Shown here: in pieces, positions 7,697 to 16,279 of the stretch
How positions within the stretch are numbered: position 1 is the first letter of the stretch
Layout of the letters: each line of letters begins with the position of its first letter
From: Halogeometricum sp. S1BR25-6
Lineage (GTDB): Archaea > Halobacteriota > Halobacteria > Halobacteriales > Haloferacaceae
Length of the DNA stretch: 64,000 nucleotides
Reading direction: 5' to 3'
NCBI RefSeq assembly: GCF_031624495.1
Contig: NZ_JAMQOP010000005.1
Location: 248,001-312,000, forward strand
Program-made: the position numbers and the translations under genes
The notes under the pieces: model-generated
Database searches by the model: none
Told to the model about the DNA's origin: nothing
The model's input: only the letters and a program-made list of their open reading frames with translations

Positions 7697-8902
7697 TCAG
7701 CCGCCGAGCCACCAACCGTACAGCGGTGCCTGCTCCTCGGCGTCCGAACGCTTCTTCGATTGGCCGTAGGTCTTCCCCTTGAGGAGTTGACGCTCGACCG
7801 CGTTCGTCGCGAGTCGAAGGGCGTGCGTGGCGCCGAACCCCTCCCCATCGGCCGTGAAGTACCCGCGGTCGGTGACCAGTCGAATCCGTGCCAGCACCAG
7901 CGGTACACCCCGGCTTCGTTCCTTGTGCTCCTGCAGTTGAATGCTGGCTTTGATCACGCTCATCTCTCCGTACTTCGAGGTCATCTTCTCGATCAGCGCG
8001 GAGACGTCGTCGTAGTCCATCTCTTCCAGCAGGTCGAGTCCGAACACTTGGACGGCGTTCCGGTCCTCGCGCTCCCAGGTGAGCGCCTCGATGACGTCCG
8101 TTTTCGTGATGATACCGACCGGCTCACCCGAGTCATCGGCCGTGACGACGAGCGAGGAGATCTCACGATCGAACATCGCCTCGACGACCTCGTCGAGCGG
8201 TGCGCTCCGTTCGATTGTCGCGACTGCATCGGACATCAGGTTCCGTATCGGCAGGTCGAGCATCCGGTCGGCGTCGCCCTCGCGCGCGCCGAACCCACCA
8301 CGGTTCTGCCCCCCGCCACTGCCACCGAAGCCGCTCGACGACCCGCCTTGGCTCTTACTGCCGCCCCGCGTCGTGAACTCAATGACGTCGTACAAGCTCA
8401 CCATTCCCGCGAGATCCTCACCGTCGACGACCGGGAGGTGGGCGATTCCGGCTTCCCGAAGCGTATTGAGCGCTTTTCCGATCGTGGTTTCCGGGGTCGC
8501 GCTGACCAGTTCCGCCGTGTAGGCGTCGTCGACAGTCGCCGCGTCGAGGAACGGACGGACCGCCTTGAGGACGGCATCGGCGGTCACGACACCGACGACA
8601 CGGTCGTCGTCGAGTACGGGGAGCGTCTTGGCGTCGCTCCCGATCATGAGCCGCGCGACCTCACGGACGTCCTCGGTGCGGTCGACAGTCGGGACGTGCT
8701 GTACCTGTGAGCCGACCTTCGCAGACGGCTGGTTGGACGAGGACGCCAACTGTCGGCGACTGACGACGCCGCGATACTCGTCGCCGTCTGTTACGACGAC
8801 GGCATCGAGTTCTTGATTTTCGAATGCCCCCGTGACCTTTGAGAGCGGTGTGCCGATGTCGAACTCGGTGAACTTCGGCGAGAGAATTTCGGAGATATCC
8901 AT
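7697..8902 (-). CDS. Four-CBS-domain protein with HPF/RaiA-like C-terminus
   Basis: A 401-aa protein. Three CBS motifs occupy roughly residues 5-190, a Gly/Ser-rich linker follows (about 190-220), and a fourth CBS domain runs to about 290. The last 110 residues (LIEKMTSKYGEMSVIKASIQ, GVPLVLARIRLVTDRGYF, ATHALRLATNAVERQLL) look like a ribosome hibernation factor/S30AE-type fold. CBS pairs bind adenine nucleotides, including c-di-AMP in some families, so the protein may couple an energy or nucleotide signal to ribosome silencing. ATG 8902 is chosen because a hairpin-forming leader ends about 20 nt upstream; the in-frame 31-residue extension has no family likeness. Confidence 0.85.
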   Translation of the reverse strand: MDISEILSPKFTEFDIGTPLSKVTGAFENQELDAVVVTDGDEYRGVVSRRQLASSSNQPSAKVGSQVQHVPTVDRTEDVREVARLMIGSDAKTLPVLDDDRVVGVVTADAVLKAVRPFLDAATVDDAYTAELVSATPETTIGKALNTLREAGIAHLPVVDGEDLAGMVSLYDVIEFTTRGGSKSQGGSSSGFGGSGGGQNRGGFGAREGDADRMLDLPIRNLMSDAVATIERSAPLDEVVEAMFDREISSLVVTADDSGEPVGIITKTDVIEALTWEREDRNAVQVFGLDLLEEMDYDDVSALIEKMTSKYGEMSVIKASIQLQEHKERSRGVPLVLARIRLVTDRGYFTADGEGFGATHALRLATNAVERQLLKGKTYGQSKKRSDAEEQAPLYGWWLGG

Positions 8903-8921
8903 GGGTGAACTCTCTAGTGTG

Positions 8922-8972
8922 AGGGACGCAGGCCGGTTATGCCTGTCCCTCCCCTCATTGTAGAGGGAGGGA
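8922..8972 (-). promoter_or_regulatory. Leader with two overlapping, mutually exclusive hairpins
   Basis: Upstream of the CBS gene, 8922-8933 can pair with 8941-8950 (AGGGAC and AGGC segments, 2-nt bulge). Alternatively 8946-8956 can pair with 8963-8972 (TCCCTCCCCTC with GAGGGAGGGA, 1-nt bulge). The two stems share 8946-8950, so only one can form. The first ends about 20 nt before the start codon. A role in translation or attenuation is inference. Confidence 0.4.
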
Positions 8973-9211
8973 CGCGCGAAGTGATGGTTTCGCAATGTAC
9001 GTCTTCGACCTGCTCACTCCTTAACTAGACAGTGCCGTCTCAAGCGGAAGACGCAACTTTCGCTTCGTCTACAGCAGACGCAACGCGACGTGCTGAGTAT
9101 ATGTCGATATACCGGTACGAGATACAGAGAATACATTCATGGGTGCTTTTTTCAAGGAGCCCACTGAATCAGAAGCAGGGAAAATAGCCAACAAATTGAG
9201 AGGTTCTATCA

Positions 9212-10387
9212 TTGTCCACTAAAAACTCTCTGACGACCTCAATTCCCTGGCGATCGTCGACCCTCCAGGTAGTCCTCCTGACGACGTTCATCGCTCCGTT
9301 CAGCATCGCACTCATCAGTCCGGGATTACCCGTTTTTCGGGATGCGTTCTCCCTCACCGATCCAGCAGCGAGCCTCCTGCTGTCGACGATAGTAATTCCT
9401 GGAATTTTCCTCTCACCACTCGTTGGTCTACTCACTGATCGGGTGGGGCGACGGCGTGTCCTTCTGTCGAGTCTCGTGCTGTGGAGCCTTGCTGGCGGTT
9501 TTATTGCCCTCGCGCCTCCGTTCTGGCTCGTTCTGACACTCCGGCTCGTTCAGGGCATAGCACTGGCGGGGCTCGGGATTACCACGATCACGCTGATTAG
9601 CGACGTGTTCGAAGGTGTCCAACGAAACGCCGTGTTCGGTGTTAATACGGCGATTCTTTCGATGGGAGCAGCTGCATTTCCAGTCGTCGGGGGTGCGCTC
9701 GTCGCTGTATCGTGGAACGCTCCCTTCGCCATGTTTCTCCTCGGGTTGCCGGTGGCGCTCTTCGCACTGATCGTACTGGACGAACCGTCAGGGAAGCGGG
9801 AAACACAGAGTTCGCTGTATGTCCGTCGGGTCATCTCGGCCCTTTCCGCCCGAGAGGCCATAATTTTCTATGGCTCGGCGTTGATAATCGATCTACTGCT
9901 GTTTGGCGCTGTCTTCACCGCTCTTCCATTTCTACTGAAAGCCAACTTCGGCCTGTCAGCCATTCTCATCGGCCTCGTCCTTACAATGGGAGAGGTGGCA
10001 TCTATTGTGGCTGCCACCCAGAATGGCCGACTCTCCCAACACTCCACAGACCCCCGCATTATCGCAGTTGGGTTTGTGGCTACAGCTCTGGGTCTGGGTG
10101 GTGTCTGGTTCGCCACATCACCTGTGTTGATTGCGATTTCGACGGTTGGTTTCGGTGCTGGGTGGGGGTTGACCTTACCATCGATAGATGCCGGAGTGAG
10201 TGACCTCGTACGGACAGAGTACCGGGCAGGGGCGCTGAGTCTCCGAGGGAGTGCGAGTTCGATTGGTCGGGCGGGCGGGCCTATCGCGTTCACCACCCTC
10301 TCTCTTCAGTTCGGGTACCGTAGCCTGCTTCTCTCTGCGGGAATCATCGCGCTCGGATTCGGAGTGCTGGTTTTCGCTCTGGAGTGA
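9212..10387 (+). CDS. MFS transporter
   Basis: A 391-aa polytopic membrane protein with about 12 predicted helices. The loop after helix 2 carries the major-facilitator motif A (GLLTDRVGRRRVLL). The N-terminal half (FIAPFSIALISPGLPVFRDA) and a repeat of the fold in the second half are typical of drug or metabolite efflux permeases; the substrate cannot be predicted. The start is TTG 9212, since no closer ATG exists before helix 1. It stands between the stress region and the first 93-bp repeat, so it may be the last ordinary gene or the first of the island. Confidence 0.85.
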   Translation: MSTKNSLTTSIPWRSSTLQVVLLTTFIAPFSIALISPGLPVFRDAFSLTDPAASLLLSTIVIPGIFLSPLVGLLTDRVGRRRVLLSSLVLWSLAGGFIALAPPFWLVLTLRLVQGIALAGLGITTITLISDVFEGVQRNAVFGVNTAILSMGAAAFPVVGGALVAVSWNAPFAMFLLGLPVALFALIVLDEPSGKRETQSSLYVRRVISALSAREAIIFYGSALIIDLLLFGAVFTALPFLLKANFGLSAILIGLVLTMGEVASIVAATQNGRLSQHSTDPRIIAVGFVATALGLGGVWFATSPVLIAISTVGFGAGWGLTLPSIDAGVSDLVRTEYRAGALSLRGSASSIGRAGGPIAFTTLSLQFGYRSLLLSAGIIALGFGVLVFALE

Positions 10388-10513
10388 TTCATCTGCTTAA
10401 CAGAGGCCTCCCTGAGTCTCACTTTCAGTATGCACTGAGAAGAGAGGGAGTGATCTAATGCTGAATTTCCTTCCCGCACCCGATTCGAATACACTGATCC
10501 TGACGCCCCTCCG

Positions 10514-10606
10514 TGCTGCATTCGCGCTCTGAGTCGGTCACGACGCTTCTGACAGTGCTTGATGAGGTTTCTGTGGCTGTGCTGAACTCAGGGCGCGTAT
10601 CTTGCA
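10514..10606 (+). repeat. 93-bp repeat copy A
   Basis: Full-length copy in forward polarity. Arms 10514-10540 and 10580-10606; each is a box of 10, spacer of 7, box of 10. The outer right box is of the GTATCTTGCA type, the inner one GAGTCGGTCA. The central TTCTGACAG is conserved. Confidence 0.85.
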
Positions 10607-10707
10607 GGGCTGGGACCTGATCAATGTGCTTGCCGCTCAGATTTCTCGAACACATTGTGTGCGACAAGATGACATACGCGGGCAGCGTACGTTATGGCTG
10701 AGCAATC

Positions 10708-11502
10708 GTGGAAACAGTCACTTCAGCGGATGGCACGTTGATCGCGTTCGAACGAACCGGGAGTGGGCCGCCAGTCGTGCTCGTCCATGGAATGGGTTTC
10801 GATCACACTTTCTGGGATCTCTCCAGCGTCCGTTCTGCGCTTGCGGCACACTACACGGTCTATGCCATTGACCGGCGTGGGCGTGGCGGGAGCGGCGACA
10901 CTGATGAATACGACCTAGAATGCGAGCTCGAAGACGTGGCTGCCGTCGTCGAGTCGATCGACGAACCGGTGACGCTTCTCGGCCACTCTTTTGGCGCTGT
11001 CGTTGCCCTGAATGCCGCTGATCGGATCGATACTCTCCAGGGCCTCGTCCTATACGAACCGGGGATCTCGTTCGAAGAGGGTTTCCCAGTTATGGAACAA
11101 CTGCTCGGAACGATCCGGCCCCTGATAACCGACGGTGAGAAGGAACAAGCACTTCTCACCCTTCTCAACACCGTGAGAATGCCCGAACCATCCGTTAAGG
11201 AGCTTCGATCAGGCGCGAACTGGCAGGAGCTCGTGGACGCAGCGGATACACTCCCTCGTGAGTTCGAACAGCTCATTGAATACGAGTTCGAACATGACCG
11301 GTTCAGAGACGTGACAATACCGACCTTGTTACTCGTTGGCGAGGAGAGTTCCCCGGGTGCCAACGATACGACGAAGACTTTAGACGAGACGCTCCCGGAC
11401 AGTCGGATTGTACGGATCGACGGAGCAGATCACTTCGGATTGATATCGAAGCCCGATCGCTGCGTCGAGGAGATACTCGCTTTTCGGCATAACCGTAAAT
11501 AA
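10708..11502 (+). CDS. Alpha/beta hydrolase
   Basis: A 264-aa cytoplasmic alpha/beta-hydrolase. The oxyanion-hole motif VLVHGMGFDHTFWD precedes the nucleophile elbow GHSFG (Ser94), and the catalytic His lies in DGADHFGL near residue 246. The Asp is probably in LLLVGEESSPG or close by. It resembles esterase/lactonase-type members; the substrate is unknown. The start is GTG 10708, which fits the usual M-x-x-V-x-[ST]-x-D-G-T beginning. It is the only gene between repeats A and B. Confidence 0.85.
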   Translation: METVTSADGTLIAFERTGSGPPVVLVHGMGFDHTFWDLSSVRSALAAHYTVYAIDRRGRGGSGDTDEYDLECELEDVAAVVESIDEPVTLLGHSFGAVVALNAADRIDTLQGLVLYEPGISFEEGFPVMEQLLGTIRPLITDGEKEQALLTLLNTVRMPEPSVKELRSGANWQELVDAADTLPREFEQLIEYEFEHDRFRDVTIPTLLLVGEESSPGANDTTKTLDETLPDSRIVRIDGADHFGLISKPDRCVEEILAFRHNRK

Positions 11503-11531
11503 CAGATTTGTCGCCATAAATGAAGTCAGTT

Positions 11532-11624
11532 TGCTACATACACCCTCTGAATCGATCACGACGTTTCTGACAGCGCTCGGTGAGGTTTCTGTTGTCGTAC
11601 TGATTAGAGAGCGCGAATTGGTCA
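11532..11624 (+). repeat. 93-bp repeat copy B
   Basis: Forward polarity. Arms 11532-11558 and 11598-11624. The two outer-type boxes agree (GAATCGATCA and GAATTGGTCA). The central stem is weakened by a mismatch. Confidence 0.85.
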
Positions 11625-11747
11625 CCGACATAGCACCCGGAGAGAGTGAATTGAATCACTCAGGACGAGTCGTATTGTAATATGTCTCTCCCTCAATGTG
11701 CTCAATACTCGGAGTAATTATTTCAGCAGCCCAACACTCTGGTCACT

Positions 11748-12674
11748 ATGGTCACAGCTACTCAATCCGAACAAGAGACGCTGCTCGCAGATCTTGAACT
11801 GACGCGAGGGCTTACCATCCAGATGATGTGCCTCGGCACGCTCGGATTGTTCGTCGCGGCAGCTCTTCTCAGTGGACTCTATCAGACTGTTACCGGTCAG
11901 GCGGCGACCTTTCAGTTCGCACCCGCCGGGGTCGAATGGTGGACGAGTGCACTGGATGTGCTCGTCATTTTGGTTCTCGGTACTGTCATTCTCATTCCTC
12001 ACGAGTGGCTGCACGGGCTTGCCATCCGCTACTACGGCGGTGAGCCGAAGTACGGCGTCGGGGTTGCCCACTTCATCCTGCCGTACGCCTACGCGACGAC
12101 CGATCACGAGTTCACCCGTAACCAGTTCATCGTCTTACTCCTGACACCGCTGGTCGTGATGACCGCCGTCGGGGTGCCGGTAATGCTCATCTTCGAGTGG
12201 GGCTGGCTCATCGTGCCGCTATCGGCGAATGCCGGCGGGGCAATCGCTGACCTCTGGATGACGCTGACGCTGCTCGGTGTGCCCGCCGACGCCAGACTCC
12301 AAGATCATCGAACCGGCGTCCGGATCTACGGACGGGCGAGCGATCGGCCACGCCGAATTTCTGTGACTGCCCTCGTGTGGGACGCCCTCTCGGGCGCGGC
12401 AGTCACTACCGTCGCGGTGTTCGTCCTCCTTGCAATTGGTGGGCCACTTATCCTGGATGTTCTCGGTGTCGAGTCGCTGACGGTCGGAACCGAGGGGACG
12501 CTCACGTACCTCTTCTCGTTCGTCTCAACGCCGACCGAAATCTCTCTTGCCGTCGGTCCAGGCGTCCTGAGTATCGGAGCAGTACTCGGACTGATCTATG
12601 CGTTCATCCGGAGTTATCGACGAGCGAGAGAGCCCATTAATGAGGCGACCACGGACACGGCAAACAAGCACTGA
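11748..12674 (+). CDS. DUF3267-type membrane metalloprotease-like protein
   Basis: A 308-aa polytopic membrane protein of the DUF3267 group. A zinc-site motif HEWLH (His85, Glu86, His89) sits in a membrane segment after the VLVILVLGTVILIP helix, and further helices follow. The family resembles site-2-type proteases, but activity has not been shown for most members. An AT-rich element (TAATTATTT, 11715-11723) lies about 27-30 nt before ATG 11748, suggesting a leaderless transcript. Sole gene between repeats B and C. Confidence 0.8.
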   Translation: MVTATQSEQETLLADLELTRGLTIQMMCLGTLGLFVAAALLSGLYQTVTGQAATFQFAPAGVEWWTSALDVLVILVLGTVILIPHEWLHGLAIRYYGGEPKYGVGVAHFILPYAYATTDHEFTRNQFIVLLLTPLVVMTAVGVPVMLIFEWGWLIVPLSANAGGAIADLWMTLTLLGVPADARLQDHRTGVRIYGRASDRPRRISVTALVWDALSGAAVTTVAVFVLLAIGGPLILDVLGVESLTVGTEGTLTYLFSFVSTPTEISLAVGPGVLSIGAVLGLIYAFIRSYRRAREPINEATTDTANKH

Positions 12675-12802
12675 CTGGACTCATCTCACAGGATTTGAAC
12701 GCGACTGTCATCTCGGACACGATTAGTGAGTGATCGGTGGGTTCGCACGCGCTACCCATCAGTTAGTTCAGCGTGGGTGAGGCGGAATAAACGAGTCCTC
12801 TG

Positions 12803-12895
12803 TACTGAATACATCCTCTGTCTGTGTCACGCCTTTTCTGACAGCGTTTGGTGAGGTCTCTATGGTCGTGCTGAATACAGTGCGCGAATCGGCTA
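12803..12895 (+). repeat. 93-bp repeat copy C
   Basis: Forward polarity. Arms 12803-12829 and 12869-12895. The inner box is diverged (GTCTGTGTCA) and the central stem is broken, but length and TTTCTGACAG are kept. Confidence 0.85.
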
Positions 12896-12938
12896 TGGCG
12901 GGGATACACTTATACTCGCTAATTCGGTCGAGCAGAAC

Positions 12939-13667
12939 ATGAGTGCACCTACTGACTCTTCGGAGGACGTCGGATTCGTACTGGTTCACGGAGCAGGATT
13001 CGACGTGTGGATCTGGGAGGAATTGGTTTCGCGCATGCAGGCTCCGACATTGTCAGCCAGGTTTCCTGCCCGGGAGGCCGACCAATCGGCGCGAGACGAC
13101 CTTCGCTTGGCGGATTACTCGGAAGCAGTCACCGAGCAAGTCGAGGAGTGGGATACGTCTCGTGTGATTCTCGTCGCCCACTCGATTGGTGGCGCAGTCT
13201 GCATGGAGGTTGCCTCTCGGCTCGTAAACCGTCTCACGGGCTTCGTCGGTCTGAGTGCGGGGATTCCGGAACCCGGACAGTCGTTTCTGTCGTGTTTCCC
13301 CTTCCACCAGCGCGTCGTCCAACAAGCCATACTACGGTTCGCCGGAACTCGGCCGCCGGAGCGAATTATCCGTGGATCGCTCTGTGCGGAATTGACTGAC
13401 GAACAAGCAGACCGTGTCGTTACTGAGTTCGTTCCTGAATCGCGCTATCTCTACACCGATCCGGTGGACGGCATCATCCCTGACGTAGAGAGGCAATATA
13501 TCCAGACAGGTACGGACGAGTCGATAACGCCGGACCAGCAGGCGAAGATGGCTGTTACTCTCGAAACCGACGACGTCGTCACCCTCAACACCGGGCATCT
13601 CCCGATGCTGAGCCGCCCCGACGAGTTGGCCTCAGTCCTTGAGGAGTTCAGAACCCGGATTGAATGA
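12939..13667 (+). CDS. Alpha/beta hydrolase, methylesterase-like
   Basis: A 242-aa alpha/beta-hydrolase related to the small methylesterase/hydroxynitrile-lyase type: VLVHGAGFDVWIWEEL, nucleophile elbow AHSIGGAVC (Ser82) and the C-terminal His in GHLPMLSRP. It is distinct from the hydrolases at 10708 and 26054, so the island carries three unrelated-looking members of this fold. A TATA-like TTATACT lies about 27 nt before ATG 12939, consistent with a leaderless mRNA. Only gene between repeat C and the half site at 13742. Confidence 0.83.
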   Translation: MSAPTDSSEDVGFVLVHGAGFDVWIWEELVSRMQAPTLSARFPAREADQSARDDLRLADYSEAVTEQVEEWDTSRVILVAHSIGGAVCMEVASRLVNRLTGFVGLSAGIPEPGQSFLSCFPFHQRVVQQAILRFAGTRPPERIIRGSLCAELTDEQADRVVTEFVPESRYLYTDPVDGIIPDVERQYIQTGTDESITPDQQAKMAVTLETDDVVTLNTGHLPMLSRPDELASVLEEFRTRIE

Positions 13668-13741
13668 CTGTCGAATGGAGGCTCACTGGAACCGCAGACT
13701 GACTCCCGACTTCGGCCAGCCCACTACTCGCTCCTCGCGAC

Positions 13742-13768
13742 TGCTGTACTGATGCTCTCTATTCAGCA
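13742..13768 (-). repeat. Half copy of the 93-bp repeat
   Basis: One arm only, reverse polarity: box TGCTGTACTG, 7-nt spacer ATGCTCT, box CTATTCAGCA. It separates the hydrolase gene from the integrase remnant. Confidence 0.5.
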
Positions 13769-13821
13769 CGCCGAACATCTCAGTTTCGAATAATAGTTGA
13801 AGGATGCTCCTCTGTTCGTCT

Positions 13822-14142
13822 TCAGAGCCAGTTGACTTTCTCCCGTTCCCTCCTCTGAGCCTCCGGCGCGTGCGACCCGCGATAGTGCTCAAGGAACGTA
13901 TTGAGGTCGTTCCACCCACCCCAGTCACAGACCAGTAGCGGGTCAACGTCAGCCGACGCAAGCGCCGTTGCCCACGTCCGCCGGAGGTCGTGAAACGCGA
14001 GGTACGACCAGCCGTCGTCGCCTGTCTCCTCTCGCACGATCTCAGCCGCCGACGTCGCCCACCGCCGGAGACTCCGCGTGCTCGTCACGCTGACGAGTGG
14101 TGTGTCGTCGTCTTCGGCGACACGCTTGTCGTTCGGACGACG
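13822..14142 (-). pseudogene. Tyrosine recombinase (phage-integrase family), C-terminal fragment
   Basis: The last ~100 residues of a tyrosine recombinase remain in frame. HDLRRTWATALA carries the H-x-x-R motif of the active site, DWGGWNDLNTFLEHYRG carries the late helix and the presumed nucleophilic Tyr, and the end is a short charged tail. A TAG at 14143-14145 interrupts the frame upstream and no core-binding domain or earlier catalytic residues are found, so the gene is a remnant. Its place inside the repeat array makes it a possible relic of a recombinase that acted here, or of an unrelated provirus. Confidence 0.75.
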
Positions 14143-14528
14143 CTACGCCCGCCAGGCGAATTCGAAGGTTCGATTCGGGCGCTCTATGAAGCTAGTGCAG
14201 GCGGGGAGCCGGACTTATTTGCGGTGGTGGCGGTGCTCTCCCACTACCGAGCGGACGTGCGTCTCGCGGCGATCCCATGGTGGCTGCAGCGCCCCCTCTT
14301 GGGCATGTTCGCCAGGATTTCGACAATGCTCGGTCGGAATCCGATCAGGTAGTCCACAGCCCAGACACACCTGGTCGGCTGTGGACAATCTTGTTTCTCG
14401 ACTGCCGGGCAAGATGGCGAGCTCATCTGGATCGTCTGGACAGAGACGAGGACAGTATGATTGACGAATGCCGGCACCAGCGGCACGGTTATCTTCTCAG
14501 ACAGCTATTGTAATATCAGTGATACAAA
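14143..14528. other. Gene-free stretch
   Basis: No supported gene. Several overlapping open frames are present without family likeness. The segment may hold decayed upstream parts of the integrase and the promoter of the DUF4386-like gene (AT-rich TATTGTAATATC at about 14506-14517). Confidence 0.35.
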
Positions 14529-15245
14529 GTGGCATCGTCTACTAACCAAGCAGTCGAGAGTATTGAGCGGCCGGCCGGTGTGAGTCGGTGGAACTACCTG
14601 CGGGTCGGTGGTCTGGCAGCGCTAACCGAGGCGGCGATCTACGTGGCCGGCATCGTGTACTTCCTCGTCGTCCTTGACTTTGCGAACGTTACCACGCCGC
14701 TCCAGCAGGTCGAACTGTTCGTGACGAACCAGACGAGTCTGTACGCGATGTACCTACTCATCTACGTGGTCTTCGGCGTCGTTCTGGTAGCGCTCGTCTT
14801 GTCACTCCACGCGCGCCTCAAGACCGACGCACCGATGCTGATGGGGGCGACGACCGCGTTCGGGCTGATTTGGGCCGGGCTTGTCATCGCTAGTGGGATG
14901 GTCGCCAACATCGCCACGGGCGTCGTCGTAGATCTGTACGGCACGGACCCGACCCAAGCAACGACGGTCTGGCTAGCGGTCAGTCCGGTCATCGACGGGC
15001 TTGGTGGCGGCAACGAGATCGTCGGCGGTATCTGGACCCTTCTCGTGAGTGTGGTCGCACTACGGGCACGGGCACTACACCGGGCGCTGAACTATGTTGG
15101 TCTCGTGGTCGGTACGGCAGGCATCCTTTCAGCCATCCCGGCACTCGGCGAAGTCGGCGGCGGCATCTTCGGGATTACCCAGATTGTCTGGTTCGCCGGC
15201 CTCGGCATCCTCCTGTTACGCGCGAGTCGGCGTGAGGCAGTGTGA
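14529..15245 (+). CDS. DUF4386-like membrane protein
   Basis: A 238-aa membrane protein with six predicted helices: AALTEAAIYVAGIVYFLVV, Y-L-L-I-Y-V-V-F-G-V-V-L-V, then FGLIWAGLVIASGMVANIA, and a Gly-rich C-terminal hairpin. The arrangement, with a long extracellular loop after helix 1 and the AGLVIASG motif, resembles DUF4386 proteins, which have no known function. The start is GTG 14529. It is the intact gene of the interval that ends at repeat D. Confidence 0.65.
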   Translation: MASSTNQAVESIERPAGVSRWNYLRVGGLAALTEAAIYVAGIVYFLVVLDFANVTTPLQQVELFVTNQTSLYAMYLLIYVVFGVVLVALVLSLHARLKTDAPMLMGATTAFGLIWAGLVIASGMVANIATGVVVDLYGTDPTQATTVWLAVSPVIDGLGGGNEIVGGIWTLLVSVVALRARALHRALNYVGLVVGTAGILSAIPALGEVGGGIFGITQIVWFAGLGILLLRASRREAV

Positions 15246-15432
15246 GGCGGGGTCGTACCTCGATAATCCAAGTGGACACTACCGGCATCTCCTATATAAA
15301 GAGTAACAGCGACGGTTGCGACGTGTTCCGGGCTCGTCCACTCTAGTTGTGAATCGGTAGAGGACATGTCTTTGATTCCTAACACGACGATGGGATGTGT
15401 CGGAGTCTGCCGTGAACTTGCTGGAATCCTTG

Positions 15433-15525
15433 TACTGCACATATCCTCTCGATCTTGCACGACGCTTCTGACAGCACCTGAGTAGAACTCAGCGGCCGTG
15501 CTATATACAGGGCGCGAGTCGGTCA
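15433..15525 (+). repeat. 93-bp repeat copy D
   Basis: Forward polarity, 93 bp. Arms 15433-15459 and 15499-15525. The inner box is CGATCTTGCA and the outer GAGTCGGTCA. The stem keeps pairing through G-T wobble. It occupies much of the 348-bp gap between the DUF4386-like and glycine-zipper genes. Confidence 0.85.
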
Positions 15526-15593
15526 CTCGACTGTGCCGGTCTCGGTGTTAGGTGTACGGTGGACTTACTACCTCCAAAAATCCACGAGAGTAC

Positions 15594-15767
15594 ATGAGCG
15601 AGGAAAGCGAGACAACATCAAGCGGGAAAGACGTGGGGGTAGGAATGGCGATTGGACTTGCAATCGGGGTCGCTATCGGTTCTGCGACAGATAATCTTGG
15701 ACTGTGGCTCGCTATCGGAGTGGCACTTGGTGCTGCAATTGGAGCTGGACTGAGCAATCGAGAATAA
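15594..15767 (+). CDS. Small glycine-zipper membrane protein
   Basis: A 57-aa protein. A hydrophilic start (MSEESETTSSGKDVG) leads into two Gly/Ala-rich helices with small-xxx-small spacing: G-M-A-I-G-L-A-I-G-V-A-I-G and W-L-A-I-G-V-A-L-G-A-A-I-G. Such zipper helices pack tightly in membranes and occur in small toxins, channel lids and stress proteins; the role here is unknown. A larger paralogue lies at 33577-33801, also beside a repeat. It forms a 327-bp interval of its own between repeats D and E. Confidence 0.7.
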   Translation: MSEESETTSSGKDVGVGMAIGLAIGVAIGSATDNLGLWLAIGVALGAAIGAGLSNRE

Positions 15768-15852
15768 AGATATGTAATTCTCGATTGAGGAGTAGGCACA
15801 CCTGCCTAACGGCTGTTTCATCAATAGTCGTGTGACACGAACATCGAAGTCT

Positions 15853-15945
15853 TGCTGAACTCACCCTCTCCCTTCAGTACGTCGCTCCTGACAGCGCTTG
15901 ATGAGGTTTCTGTGGGTGTGCTGAACTCAGGGCGCGTATCTTGCA
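15853..15945 (+). repeat. 93-bp repeat copy E
   Basis: Forward polarity. Arms 15853-15879 and 15919-15945. The right arm is identical to that of copy A. Its right end is 19 bp from the start of the ligase remnant. Confidence 0.85.
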
Positions 15946-15964
15946 TTCGCAATCGGCATCATCC

Positions 15965-16063
15965 ATTGAGGCCGCCTACAAGTACCCGCGACAGGTGGAG
16001 TTCGTCGAGGAGTTCCCGACCACCGTGACCGGGAAGGTCCAGCGGCGCAAGCTCACGGAGTGA
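15965..16063 (+). pseudogene. Acyl-CoA synthetase-type AMP-forming ligase, C-terminal remnant
   Basis: About 32 codons in frame encode AAYKYPRQVEFVEEFP, then T-T-V-T-G-K-V-Q-R-R-K-L. This is the invariant C-terminal signature of AMP-forming acyl-CoA synthetases, including the catalytic Lys in TGKVQRR. Nothing of the preceding 450 or more residues remains. The remnant starts close to the end of repeat E, as if the rest of the gene was removed at or near the repeat. Confidence 0.8.
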
Positions 16064-16279
16064 AGGGACGAGGCTCTCTCGGGTGGCTGAGGATGGTCTT
16101 GTATGAGTCGATCGACGACGTACACGTGGTGGCGTGTGACTCTGTTCGTCTTCGGCCGCGGTTCCCTCATCGATAGCTCCAATCACTGATCTGTTTCCTC
16201 GATGAACTCTCAGTAATAGGATTACTCACCCTTTTTGCGGGTTAGTCGACGGAACTCTGTACAGGTAGAACCCTCACGA

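Noticed and set aside
9060-9130. Further copy of the 93-bp repeat left of copy A
   Set aside because: GCGACGTGCTGAGTAT resembles part of copy K, but the second box and centre do not align; similarity is too short.
14244-14486. 80-residue minus-strand open frame as a gene
   Set aside because: No family likeness and a Cys/Pro-rich start; it lies in a region that appears to be decayed sequence.
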